14,017 nucleotides of DNA from Syntrophomonas sp. (GTDB lineage: Bacteria > Bacillota > Syntrophomonadia > Syntrophomonadales > Syntrophomonadaceae), in NCBI GenBank assembly GCA_028709355.1, contig JAQVXF010000012.1, positions 1 through 14,017 of the forward strand, in the 5' to 3' direction. This document shows positions 1 through 6,129 of the stretch, piece by piece. The notes below the pieces were generated by a model. The model had not been told where the DNA came from and made no database searches. It worked only from the letters and a program-made list of their open reading frames with translations. Positions within the stretch are counted from its first letter, which is position 1, and each line of letters starts with the position of its first letter. Made by a program: the position numbers and the translations under genes.

Positions 1-668
1 TGGCCACCATGGTCTGTTCTCCCACCGCTCTGTATGAACTTGCCGCAGGTTTTCTGCTCAGTGAAGGCCTGGTCCGGCAAGCGTCCGATTTGGCAGGAGT
101 GGAATTCCGGCCCGAAGATGGCTCGCTGCGGATAAGTTCGGCCGCCCCAATCGCTCCGGCTGCTGCGCGGCCGCGGCGACATATCACCACCGGGGCCGGC
201 AAGAGCGGAACCGATTTTCGTTTTGTAAATGCCGCCGGGCAGATAACCCCCAACCAGTCCGAAGTTCGCTATAACGCCGCCCATCTGCTGGAGATGATCG
301 ACCTGCTGCAGCAGCGTTCGGCCACCTTTGTGCTCACCGGCGGGGTACACAGCGCCGCTCTGGCCGATCAGGCCGGCATGCTGTGCATGTACGAAGACAT
401 CGGCCGCCATAACGCCGTCGATAAAGTTCTGGGCTACGCCCTCCTGAACTCTATCCCAGTCCAGGACAAGATCCTCTTGCTGAGCGGGCGGATAGCCTCG
501 GAGATCCTGCTCAAGGCAGCCCGGGCCGGGGTGCCCCTGGTCTTGTCCCGTTCGGCTCCCACCGGTTTGACCATCGACCTGGCGACCGGACTCAACATCA
601 CCGTGGTCGGTTTTGCCCGGGGTAAGCGACTGAGTATCTACACCCACCCGGAACGGATATTAGGTTAA
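1..668 (+). CDS. fdhD: FdhD formate dehydrogenase accessory sulfurtransferase, 5'-truncated, loop cysteines absent
   Basis: FdhD passes sulfur from a cysteine desulfurase to the Mo/W-bis-MGD cofactor of formate dehydrogenase. The reading frame is open through the window's left edge. The ATG at 9 is internal: the residues after it align with E. coli FdhD from about residue 54, so roughly 50-60 N-terminal residues lie outside. Recognisable blocks, counting from that Met, are the GFLLSEG segment (15-21), TGGVHSAALAD (110-120), EDIGRHNAVDK (129-139), SGRIASEILLKAAR (159-172) and a C-terminal VGFARG...YTHPERI block, so the 3' end is complete. Oddity: the persulfide-carrying loop, TGCGVCG in E. coli and TTGCG in many Firmicutes, reads TTGAGKSG here. 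Both E. coli cysteine positions (121 and 124) are therefore Ala and Ser. Family assignment is secure; activity is uncertain. nadA follows after 13 bases, so co-transcription is likely. Confidence 0.93.
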   Translation, partial: ATMVCSPTALYELAAGFLLSEGLVRQASDLAGVEFRPEDGSLRISSAAPIAPAAARPRRHITTGAGKSGTDFRFVNAAGQITPNQSEVRYNAAHLLEMIDLLQQRSATFVLTGGVHSAALADQAGMLCMYEDIGRHNAVDKVLGYALLNSIPVQDKILLLSGRIASEILLKAARAGVPLVLSRSAPTGLTIDLATGLNITVVGFARGKRLSIYTHPERILG

Positions 669-681
669 GGAGGTCAAGCTA

Positions 682-1608
682 ATGGTCTACCAGACCGCGC
701 AGCATCTGATGGGAGAGATAAGGCGTTTAAAGGCAGAGAAATCAGTCTATATAATCGCCCATTACTACCAAAATGGTGATATTCAGGACATAGCCGATTT
801 CGTCGGGGATTCCTATGCCATGGCGGTGGCGGCCAAGAACTCACCCCAGGATACCATTCTGGTAGCCGGGGTCGATTTTATGGCCGAATCGGCGGCCATC
901 CTGTGCCCGGATAAAACCGTCCTGTCACCGGAGCCCACCGCCACCTGCCCGATGGCCAACAGCATAGAGGTCAGTGACATCCTGCGCTTCAAACGGGACC
1001 ACCCGGAGGGCCTGGTGGTCAGTTACGTCAATACCCCGGCAGCAATCAAGGCGGTCAGCGACATCTGTGTGACCTCCTCCAACGCTGCAAAAATAATCGA
1101 GAAGCTGCCCCAGGACGTACCTATTTTCTTTATTCCCGACCAGAATCTTGGCCGCAACATCGCTGCCCGGCTGGACCGTCCCCTGGAATTCTTCCCAGCC
1201 AGTTGCCCCATCCATGCCCAGGTGACCCCGGAAAGCATACTGGAGAAGAAGGCCCAGCACCCAGATGCAGCCGTGCTGGTGCACCCGGAATGCGACCCCC
1301 AGGTAGTGGCTCTGGCCGATTATGTCGGCAGCACCGCGGGCATCATTGACTATGCTGCCAAATCTGACCGTCGCCAGCTGATCATCGGAACCGAATGCGG
1401 CATATTCCACAAGATAAATCAGGTTTGCCCGGATACCGAACTGATCCTGGCCGATCCCGTTTTGGTCTGCCAGGATATGAAAAAGATAACCCTGGAGAAA
1501 ATCCTAAACTCACTGCAAACCATGGAAACCAGGATCAAGGTTCCCGAAGATATTCGGGTCAAAGCTGCAGTAGCCCTGGAAAAGATGATCGAGTATGCCT
1601 CCTCCTAA
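682..1608 (+). CDS. nadA: Quinolinate synthase A
   Basis: NadA condenses iminoaspartate with dihydroxyacetone phosphate to quinolinate in de novo NAD synthesis, using an oxygen-sensitive [4Fe-4S] cluster. The 308-residue product has the usual short bacterial length. Visible are the N-terminal IIAHYYQNGDIQDIADFVGD block (24-43), VDFMAESAAIL, the HPEC..VVALADYVGST block (201-218) and GTECGIFHKI. The three expected cluster ligands are C89 (ATCPMA), C175 (ASCPIH) and C263 (VCQDMK). Their spacing of 86 and 88 residues nearly matches the C81/C168/C254 pattern of the Thermotoga enzyme. The ATG has an AAGGAGG ribosome binding site at 667-673, 8 bases away, overlapping the fdhD stop codon, so the two genes are probably one operon. 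The iminoaspartate-forming partner (nadB or an aspartate dehydrogenase) and nadC are not in the window. Confidence 0.97.
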   Translation: MVYQTAQHLMGEIRRLKAEKSVYIIAHYYQNGDIQDIADFVGDSYAMAVAAKNSPQDTILVAGVDFMAESAAILCPDKTVLSPEPTATCPMANSIEVSDILRFKRDHPEGLVVSYVNTPAAIKAVSDICVTSSNAAKIIEKLPQDVPIFFIPDQNLGRNIAARLDRPLEFFPASCPIHAQVTPESILEKKAQHPDAAVLVHPECDPQVVALADYVGSTAGIIDYAAKSDRRQLIIGTECGIFHKINQVCPDTELILADPVLVCQDMKKITLEKILNSLQTMETRIKVPEDIRVKAAVALEKMIEYASS

Positions 1609-1649
1609 GGGAGAAGACTCTCCATGGGCCAGTCCGCTCAGCGAAAAGA

Positions 1650-1721
1650 AACCTGCCCGGTTTTATAATTGCCAATAATCAGGCAGGTTATCCCCTGCCC
1701 GATCAAGACCAAGCGACGGGC
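1650..1721 (+). promoter_or_regulatory. Chain of mutually exclusive hairpins upstream of a terminator (possible attenuator)
   Basis: Three copies of a complementary hexamer allow competing pairings. Arm 1650-1657 (AACCTGCC) can pair with 1682-1689 (GGCAGGTT). The same GGCAGG (1682-1687) can instead pair with CCTGCC at 1694-1699. GCCCG at 1697-1701 can pair with CGGGC at 1717-1721, which is most of the 5' arm of the terminator that follows. The chain has the logic of an attenuator, but no known riboswitch or T-box consensus is visible. A TATAAT at 1664-1669 lacks a convincing -35; if it is a real -10, transcripts would start after the first arm. It may be only nadA 3' UTR structure. Confidence 0.3.
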
Positions 1722-1743
1722 CAGATATCAAGGCCCGTTTTTT
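1716..1743 (+). terminator. Rho-independent terminator after nadA
   Basis: A 7-bp GC-rich stem, ACGGGCC (1716-1722) with GGCCCGT (1732-1738), closes a 9-base loop and is followed by six T residues (1738-1743). It lies 107 bases after the nadA stop and 126 bases before mnmA. It most simply ends the fdhD-nadA transcript. It could also act as the conditional terminator of an mnmA leader. Confidence 0.72.
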
Positions 1744-1791
1744 GCTCCCCATTGGCCGCGATGGAATGCGATTTAATGAATATGGCCATCG

Positions 1792-1821
1792 TTGGTTGGA
1801 GGGATCCCAGTTTGGTACACT
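1792..1821 (+). promoter_or_regulatory. Weak candidate promoter for mnmA
   Basis: TTGGTT (1792-1797) and TACACT (1816-1821) are separated by 18 bases and sit between the terminator and the mnmA start. Matches to sigma-A boxes are 3/6 and 4/6, so this is only a candidate. An independent promoter is expected here if the upstream terminator is efficient. Confidence 0.22.
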
Positions 1822-1869
1822 CCTGGTGACCAATTGGGGCAACCCCTCGGATAAGGAGGGAAAGCCGGT

Positions 1870-2952
1870 TTGAGCCAAAAAGTGATGGTCGCCTTGAGCG
1901 GGGGGGTGGACAGTGCCGCCGCCGCCTTGCTGCTCTTGCAGCAGGGCTATGCAGTCAGCGCAATCACCATGCAAATATGGGGGGATGGAGATACTGCGGG
2001 CAGCAGCCCGGCGGTTGATGAAGCCCGGCTAGTGGCCGGTAATCTTGGCATTCCTCACCAGGTAGTGGACTTGCGCAAGGTTTTCCGGCAGCAGGTGGTG
2101 GACTCCTTCTGCCAGCAATACCTGTCGGGACGCACCCCTAATCCCTGTATAGTCTGCAACCGCATCCTGAAATTCGGGGCCCTGCTGGACCTGGCCATCG
2201 CCCAGGGATTCGATTTCCTGGCGACCGGCCATTATGCCCGCATCCAGCCCTTGCCCGGTCTCGATGAATGGGGCCTTTTCACTGCCCTGGATCCCAGCAA
2301 GGACCAAAGTTACGCCTTGTATAGGCTCACCCAGTCTCAACTCCGCCACGCCCTTCTGCCCCTGGGCACTTATACCAAGCAGGAAGTACGCCGGCTGGTG
2401 GCCGGAGCCGGATTGCCGGTTGCCGCCAGGGCAGACAGTCAAGACCTGTGTTTCGTAAGCGACCGCCGCTATGGAGATTTTGTCGACCGCCACCTGCACC
2501 TGGCGCCCCGCCCCGGTCCGTTCCGGGACAACCAGGGTTTGGTAGTAGGCACCCACCAGGGCATCCATCATTATACCATCGGCCAGCGCAAGGGATTGAG
2601 GCTGCCTCTGGGCTACCCGGCCTACGTGACCGCCATCGATACCCTCGCCAATACCGTCTGGTTAGGTACCGATCCGGACCTGTGGCAGGATGTCCTCTAT
2701 GGCGAAGATGTCAGCTATATCTCGGGCCGACCGCTGCCCGCTCCTATCCGGTTGGCGGTCAAGATCCGCTATTCCGCCACCCCGGTGGCCGCTATGGTTA
2801 CTCCTCTAGAGGGGCACCGTTTCCGGGTAGATTTCGACCAGCCCCAGCGGGCCATCACTCCGGGCCAGGCGGCCGTGCTCTATGATGGCAACCTGGTGAT
2901 AGGGGGGGGGACTATCGCCACCCACCCTGGAAATCCTTATACATCCACTTAA
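1870..2952 (+). CDS. mnmA: tRNA-specific 2-thiouridylase MnmA
   Basis: MnmA adenylates and then thiolates C2 of the wobble uridine (U34) in Lys, Glu and Gln tRNAs. The 360-residue length is normal. Motifs are the PP-loop SGGVDSA (10-16), GRTPNPCIVCN (87-97), ATGHYARI (118-125), DQSYALYRL (145-153), ADSQDLCFV (188-196) and YTIGQRKG in the tRNA-binding region. C96 and C194 correspond to E. coli C102 and C199. The E. coli Asp99 position is Cys here (C93), giving a CxxC plus distal Cys set compatible with a [4Fe-4S] cluster. The TTG start at 1870 was chosen because AAGGAGG at 1853-1859 sits 10 bases upstream; an in-frame ATG at 1885 would cut into the PP-loop strand. The gene contains G7 (1900-1906) and G9 (2902-2910) tracts. 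It stands alone between nadA and an envelope gene, without an adjacent cysteine desulfurase. Confidence 0.96.
   Translation: MSQKVMVALSGGVDSAAAALLLLQQGYAVSAITMQIWGDGDTAGSSPAVDEARLVAGNLGIPHQVVDLRKVFRQQVVDSFCQQYLSGRTPNPCIVCNRILKFGALLDLAIAQGFDFLATGHYARIQPLPGLDEWGLFTALDPSKDQSYALYRLTQSQLRHALLPLGTYTKQEVRRLVAGAGLPVAARADSQDLCFVSDRRYGDFVDRHLHLAPRPGPFRDNQGLVVGTHQGIHHYTIGQRKGLRLPLGYPAYVTAIDTLANTVWLGTDPDLWQDVLYGEDVSYISGRPLPAPIRLAVKIRYSATPVAAMVTPLEGHRFRVDFDQPQRAITPGQAAVLYDGNLVIGGGTIATHPGNPYTST
2902..2910 (+). repeat. Nine-G homopolymer inside mnmA
   Basis: An uninterrupted run of nine G residues encodes three glycines in the C-terminal VIGGGTI segment of MnmA. A second run of seven G (1900-1906) lies in the PP-loop codons. 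Such tracts are prone to slippage and to sequencing error. The frame is intact as given. Confidence 0.9.
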
Positions 2953-3010
2953 GCCCCCTGGATATACTACACAGCTGCCTAAGATCAACCTCAGCCGTCG
3001 AATGCTGCCC

Positions 3011-3029
3011 GAGTCTCTGCAAGAGTCTC
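3011..3029 (+). repeat. Short direct repeat upstream of the SLH gene
   Basis: GAGTCTC occurs at 3011-3017 and again at 3023-3029, a 12-base period, 50-70 bases before the start of the SLH protein gene. The spacing would fit a regulator dimer binding on one DNA face, but nothing else supports this and chance is possible. Confidence 0.3.
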
Positions 3030-3080
3030 ATCCGCACTGCGTAAAGATTTACGAGAGAGATTGAACTGGGGGTGAAGAAT

Positions 3081-4703
3081 TTGAGAAGAATCCTAGTGAT
3101 TTTCCTGGTCCTGACCATGATGCTGGGGACGACTGCGGCGACAGCCCAAAGTCCGGTTCCCGATTTTGCCGACGGCCACCATTGGGCATCTCCTGATATC
3201 CAGTTGGTATCTGGCTTGGGCCTTATGAATGGCACCGGGGCAGATACTGCCGGACGACGCCTGTTCTCGCCCCAGGGTACCGTCAGCCGGGCCCAGCTGG
3301 CCGCCGCACTGACCAACACCTTCGGCCTCGATTATGGTTCCCGGCGCTTTATAAAAGAGCCCCTGGCCACCGATTACTACCGCGATGTAGATGATCACGC
3401 CTGGTATGCCCCCTTCGTGGTGATGGGGGCCATCAACGAAATCTTCCCCAGTGGCGGCGATTTCGGTCCCGATCGCACTGTAACCCGAGTGGAGATAGCC
3501 CAAGCCCTCCAACGTTGTTTCGCTGCCAAGGGGATTTCAGTACCGATGATCATGGTGATGCCGGTGTTCCATGATACGGCCGGGCTAAGCCCAGCCGAGA
3601 TGAACGCGGTAGTGTTTGTCAACAATACAGGGATAATGCGGGGCAGCGATGGCTACTTCCGTCCCGCTGATTCGCTAACCCGGGCCGAGATGGCGGTGTT
3701 AGCAAGACGCTGCGTAGAACTGATGGCCGCCGACCAGCATGATCAGGGCGGAGAACGGCCGGTGCCTTTGGGAGGAATATTCTACCTGAGCCTGGCCAGT
3801 AATCCGACTACCGGCTATGTGTGGTCAGTGGCCGGTGGCAGCGGCAGCATAATCACAGAGACCGGCTCTGCCTACCGCCCCGATTCTTCCGCCGCGGGAT
3901 CGGTGACCGGGCAAGGGGGCCATCAATTCTGGCGTTTCCAGGCTATCCAAACGGGCAGCGCCAACCTGCAGCTGGTCTACGCCCGCCCCTGGGAAAGCGT
4001 CCAGCCCCAGCAGCGGTTTAACCTCCGCGTGACCGTCTCCCCCTCCATTTGGCCGGTACTAACTTTGAGCACCACCGCGGTGCGCAGCGAGGGCCCAAAC
4101 ATGACCGTCGATGCCCATCTGCCAGTATTGCATGGCTTGGCCCAAGCGGCGCTCCAAGCCCAGCTCAACACCGGCTGGGAACAGGACCTGCAGCAACTGG
4201 AGACCGAGCTCAGCGCTGGGCTGGATGAATACATCCGTTATAATCAGGAGCATGATTCTCCCATCCGGCCTTATGAACTTTTCAGCCGTTATCAAACCGG
4301 CACTTTGACCCAACACCTGCTCAGCCTGTATATCGATTACTACCGTTACACCGGCGGTGCTCATGGCCTGACCGATCGCCGCCCCTACAATTTCGATCTG
4401 CGGGAAGGCCGACCCCTGCAACTGGCTGACCTCTTCCAGTCCGGCTATGATTTCCGCGCGGTCATCGATGGGGAGATCGCCGCCCGCATCGCTGCCGATC
4501 CCGAACCTTATTTCACCGGCGATATGGGCTTCCAGGGCATCCGTTCGGACCAGGATTTCTACTTGCAAGACGGGCAGCTGGTAGTATATTTCAACCAGTA
4601 TGAGATTGCCCCTTATGCAAGCGGCATCCCCGAATTCAAAATCCCCTTGTCCCGATTCGGGGCAGGACTGCAAAGCTGGTTGCTGACCGACCAGGCTCTA
4701 TAA
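3081..4703 (+). CDS. Secreted SLH-domain protein with chagasin-like inhibitor domain and RsiV/PdaC-like C-terminal region
   Basis: An envelope protein of 540 residues. A signal peptide (about 1-23: RR, hydrophobic core, ATA-Q cleavage region) is followed by three SLH repeats (about 26-76, 100-147 and 160-213; each ends in a TRAEMA-type helix), which normally bind pyruvylated cell-wall polymer. Residues about 230-320 match protease inhibitor family I42 (chagasin): all three signature loops are present, NPTTGYVW (241-248), GQGG (277-280) and RPWE (302-305). The remainder, about 327-540, resembles the DUF4163/DUF3298 module of RsiV and PdaC (YTGGAHG at 423-429, a NFDL..GRPLQLADLF stretch, then YFNQYEIAPYASG). 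Start: TTG 3081 has GGGGTGA five bases upstream; GTG 3072 in the same frame is possible but poorly spaced. It heads a three-gene run. Binding targets are inferred from family, not shown. No catalytic protease or deacetylase motif is visible. Confidence 0.85.
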   Translation: MRRILVIFLVLTMMLGTTAATAQSPVPDFADGHHWASPDIQLVSGLGLMNGTGADTAGRRLFSPQGTVSRAQLAAALTNTFGLDYGSRRFIKEPLATDYYRDVDDHAWYAPFVVMGAINEIFPSGGDFGPDRTVTRVEIAQALQRCFAAKGISVPMIMVMPVFHDTAGLSPAEMNAVVFVNNTGIMRGSDGYFRPADSLTRAEMAVLARRCVELMAADQHDQGGERPVPLGGIFYLSLASNPTTGYVWSVAGGSGSIITETGSAYRPDSSAAGSVTGQGGHQFWRFQAIQTGSANLQLVYARPWESVQPQQRFNLRVTVSPSIWPVLTLSTTAVRSEGPNMTVDAHLPVLHGLAQAALQAQLNTGWEQDLQQLETELSAGLDEYIRYNQEHDSPIRPYELFSRYQTGTLTQHLLSLYIDYYRYTGGAHGLTDRRPYNFDLREGRPLQLADLFQSGYDFRAVIDGEIAARIAADPEPYFTGDMGFQGIRSDQDFYLQDGQLVVYFNQYEIAPYASGIPEFKIPLSRFGAGLQSWLLTDQAL

Positions 4704-4722
4704 CATTCAAGAGGTAAGCAAG

Positions 4723-5271
4723 ATGTGGGCTAAGATAACCCGTTACTATCCCCCCTGGCTGGATCTGATCGGCCTGCTGCTGCTGTCGACCGCCTTCAGC
4801 TATGTGCGGGCTCACTATGACCAACTCCCCGCCACCATCCCCACTCATTTCGGCGGGTCGGGTCTCCCCGACGCCTGGAACGCCAAAAGCTGGTGGACCG
4901 TATATGGGACCCTGGTGATCGGTTTGGCCATCTACCTGAGCATGGTGATTCTGAACGTCTTCTTCATCATCCGCCCTGACGATCCGGCCCGGATCCTGAA
5001 TATACCTAAAAGCAGCAAGGAGATGTTGGGACCGGAACGTCTGGAAGCCATCCGTGCTTTCACCGTCCGGGCGATGGTAGCCCTGAACCTGATCCTGGCG
5101 GCTATGTTCGCCTACCTGGGTTATGGGATGACCGGAGTAGCGTTGGGAGTCATCACCAGCCTGGGCCCCCTGATGTGGGTTTTCACCGCCTTGATCCTGA
5201 TGGCCAGCCTATACATGACCATCGGGGTAATTACCATGAGCTCCACCCGCGGGATAAAGAGATCAGGGTAG
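4723..5271 (+). CDS. DUF1648-domain integral membrane protein
   Basis: A 182-residue protein with about four transmembrane segments (roughly 12-29, 57-83, 113-136 and 139-171). Between the first two is the DUF1648 signature, LPATIPTHF (35-43) followed by GGSGLPDAWNAK, which lies outside the helices. Family members include the N-terminal part of SdpI-type immunity proteins and several uncharacterised membrane proteins; here there is no separate SdpI domain, so no immunity role is claimed. A charged stretch (84-112, PDDPARI...GPERLEAIRAF) connects helices two and three. The gene starts 19 bases after the SLH gene with an AGAGGT ribosome binding site and probably shares its transcript. Its function is unknown. 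Confidence 0.8.
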   Translation: MWAKITRYYPPWLDLIGLLLLSTAFSYVRAHYDQLPATIPTHFGGSGLPDAWNAKSWWTVYGTLVIGLAIYLSMVILNVFFIIRPDDPARILNIPKSSKEMLGPERLEAIRAFTVRAMVALNLILAAMFAYLGYGMTGVALGVITSLGPLMWVFTALILMASLYMTIGVITMSSTRGIKRSG

Positions 5272-5279
5272 TCAACCCG

Positions 5280-5296
5280 CTCCAGAATGACTGGAG
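5280..5296 (+). other. Hairpin between the DUF1648 and hydrolase genes
   Basis: CTCCAG (5280-5285) and CTGGAG (5291-5296) form a perfect 6-bp stem with an AATGA loop, 8 bases after the DUF1648 stop. No T tract follows, so it is not a typical terminator. It may be an RNA processing or stability element. An in-frame ATG at 5287 lies in this loop. Confidence 0.4.
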
Positions 5297-5358
5297 TCGC
5301 CCGCACCGTACCTCAAAACCAGGCCAACCTTCGAGACTGGGAAAGGAGATGGGCACCT

Positions 5359-6090
5359 ATGTCCGCGCCATCCGCTCCTGCCGGGGAAATAGTTATCCTG
5401 GTGCATGGATTCAATAACGATCAAACTGACATGGTGCCCCTGCGGGATCGGCTGGCTGGATTGGGGTATACGGCTGTGACTGTAAGTCTGCCGCTTAGGT
5501 TTGCGCCCCTGGAGGAGTGTGTGTCGATATTTGCAGATCAGGTCCTCCCCATCGCCAACCTACCGGGCCGAGTCGGCTTGTTGCACCTGGTCGGATACAG
5601 CATGGGCGGCCTGGTGATACGTTCCTTCCTGGCAGATAACACCGTGGAAGGCTTGGGAAGATGCGTACTGATAGCGACCCCTAACCGGGGGACCCGCCTG
5701 GTTGATTTGGCTGACCGGTTTGCAAAACCCCTGATTCAGGTCTATAGACCGCTGCAGTCGCTGCGCACCGGGATTTGCGATTTCCCTGCGCCGCTCAACA
5801 TTCCAGCGCCGGAGATCGGAGTAATAGCTGGAACGGGCGGTAAAAACCTGCTGGGTTGGCTCTTGCGAGGAGTCAATGATGGGAGAGTAGAATTGGAGTC
5901 GGCTTTTTGCAGCGGTATGACGGATTGCATAACCAGGCCTCATGGTCATAAAGAGATCCATCACCAACCAGAAACCGCTCAACTGGTGCACTCATTTCTG
6001 CACACCGGCAGCTTTTGCCCCGTGAAGACCGGTTACCGCAGCGACTCGGTGACGACGCTGGCCGCCCGAGGCGACCAGCTCTCCCGATGA
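5359..6090 (+). CDS. Alpha/beta hydrolase, EstA/lipase-like
   Basis: A 243-residue alpha/beta hydrolase of the esterase/lipase type (COG1075-like). Visible elements are the oxyanion-hole strand ILVHGFNN (13-20), the nucleophile elbow GYSMGG (79-84, Ser81), the VLIATPNRGTRLVDLADRF segment typical of EstA-like enzymes, and a C-terminal NDGRVELESA (173-182) followed by RPHGHKEIHH. D174 and H197 are the likely remaining triad members. No signal peptide is visible, so it is probably cytoplasmic. The ATG at 5359 was chosen because AAAGGAG (5342-5348) lies 10 bases upstream and the protein then begins just before the first core strand; an upstream in-frame ATG (5287) has no ribosome binding site. 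The substrate is unknown. It is last in the + strand envelope group, 87 bases after the DUF1648 gene. Confidence 0.85.
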   Translation: MSAPSAPAGEIVILVHGFNNDQTDMVPLRDRLAGLGYTAVTVSLPLRFAPLEECVSIFADQVLPIANLPGRVGLLHLVGYSMGGLVIRSFLADNTVEGLGRCVLIATPNRGTRLVDLADRFAKPLIQVYRPLQSLRTGICDFPAPLNIPAPEIGVIAGTGGKNLLGWLLRGVNDGRVELESAFCSGMTDCITRPHGHKEIHHQPETAQLVHSFLHTGSFCPVKTGYRSDSVTTLAARGDQLSR

Positions 6091-6096
6091 TCACCA

Positions 6097-6115
6097 GGAT
6101 CAGCGCCCTTGATCC
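6097..6115. terminator. Hairpin between convergent genes
   Basis: GGATCA (6097-6102) and TGATCC (6110-6115) form a 6-bp stem with a 7-base loop in the 39-base gap between the convergent hydrolase and nucleotidyltransferase genes. Its position suggests a bidirectional terminator, but neither strand has a T tract, so the call is weak. Confidence 0.3.
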
Positions 6116-6129
6116 CTGCGGGCGGAACT

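Noticed and set aside
925..1410. 161-codon open frame on the - strand
   Set aside because: It lies wholly inside nadA, which has all family motifs; the antisense product shows no recognisable domain and has no ribosome binding site.
1395..1829. 144-codon + strand frame running past the nadA stop
   Set aside because: Most overlaps nadA in another frame and the rest covers the terminator; no family resemblance and no translation signal.
1836..1844. GGGG/CCCC inverted repeat just upstream of the mnmA ribosome binding site
   Set aside because: Four pairs with a one-base spacer (GGGGCAACCCC has a 3-base loop at best) in GC-rich DNA; too short to call a regulatory hairpin.
2963..2968. TATACT as a promoter -10 for the SLH gene
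   Set aside because: A 5/6 match to the -10 box, but no -35 at 16-18 bases; not enough to annotate.
4059..4673. 204-codon - strand frame
   Set aside because: Antisense to the RsiV-like region of the SLH protein; low-stop GC-rich shadow without motifs.
5287..5358. Longer N-terminus for the alpha/beta hydrolase from the ATG at 5287
   Set aside because: That ATG sits in a hairpin loop without a ribosome binding site, whereas the ATG at 5359 has AAAGGAG at good spacing right before the first core strand.
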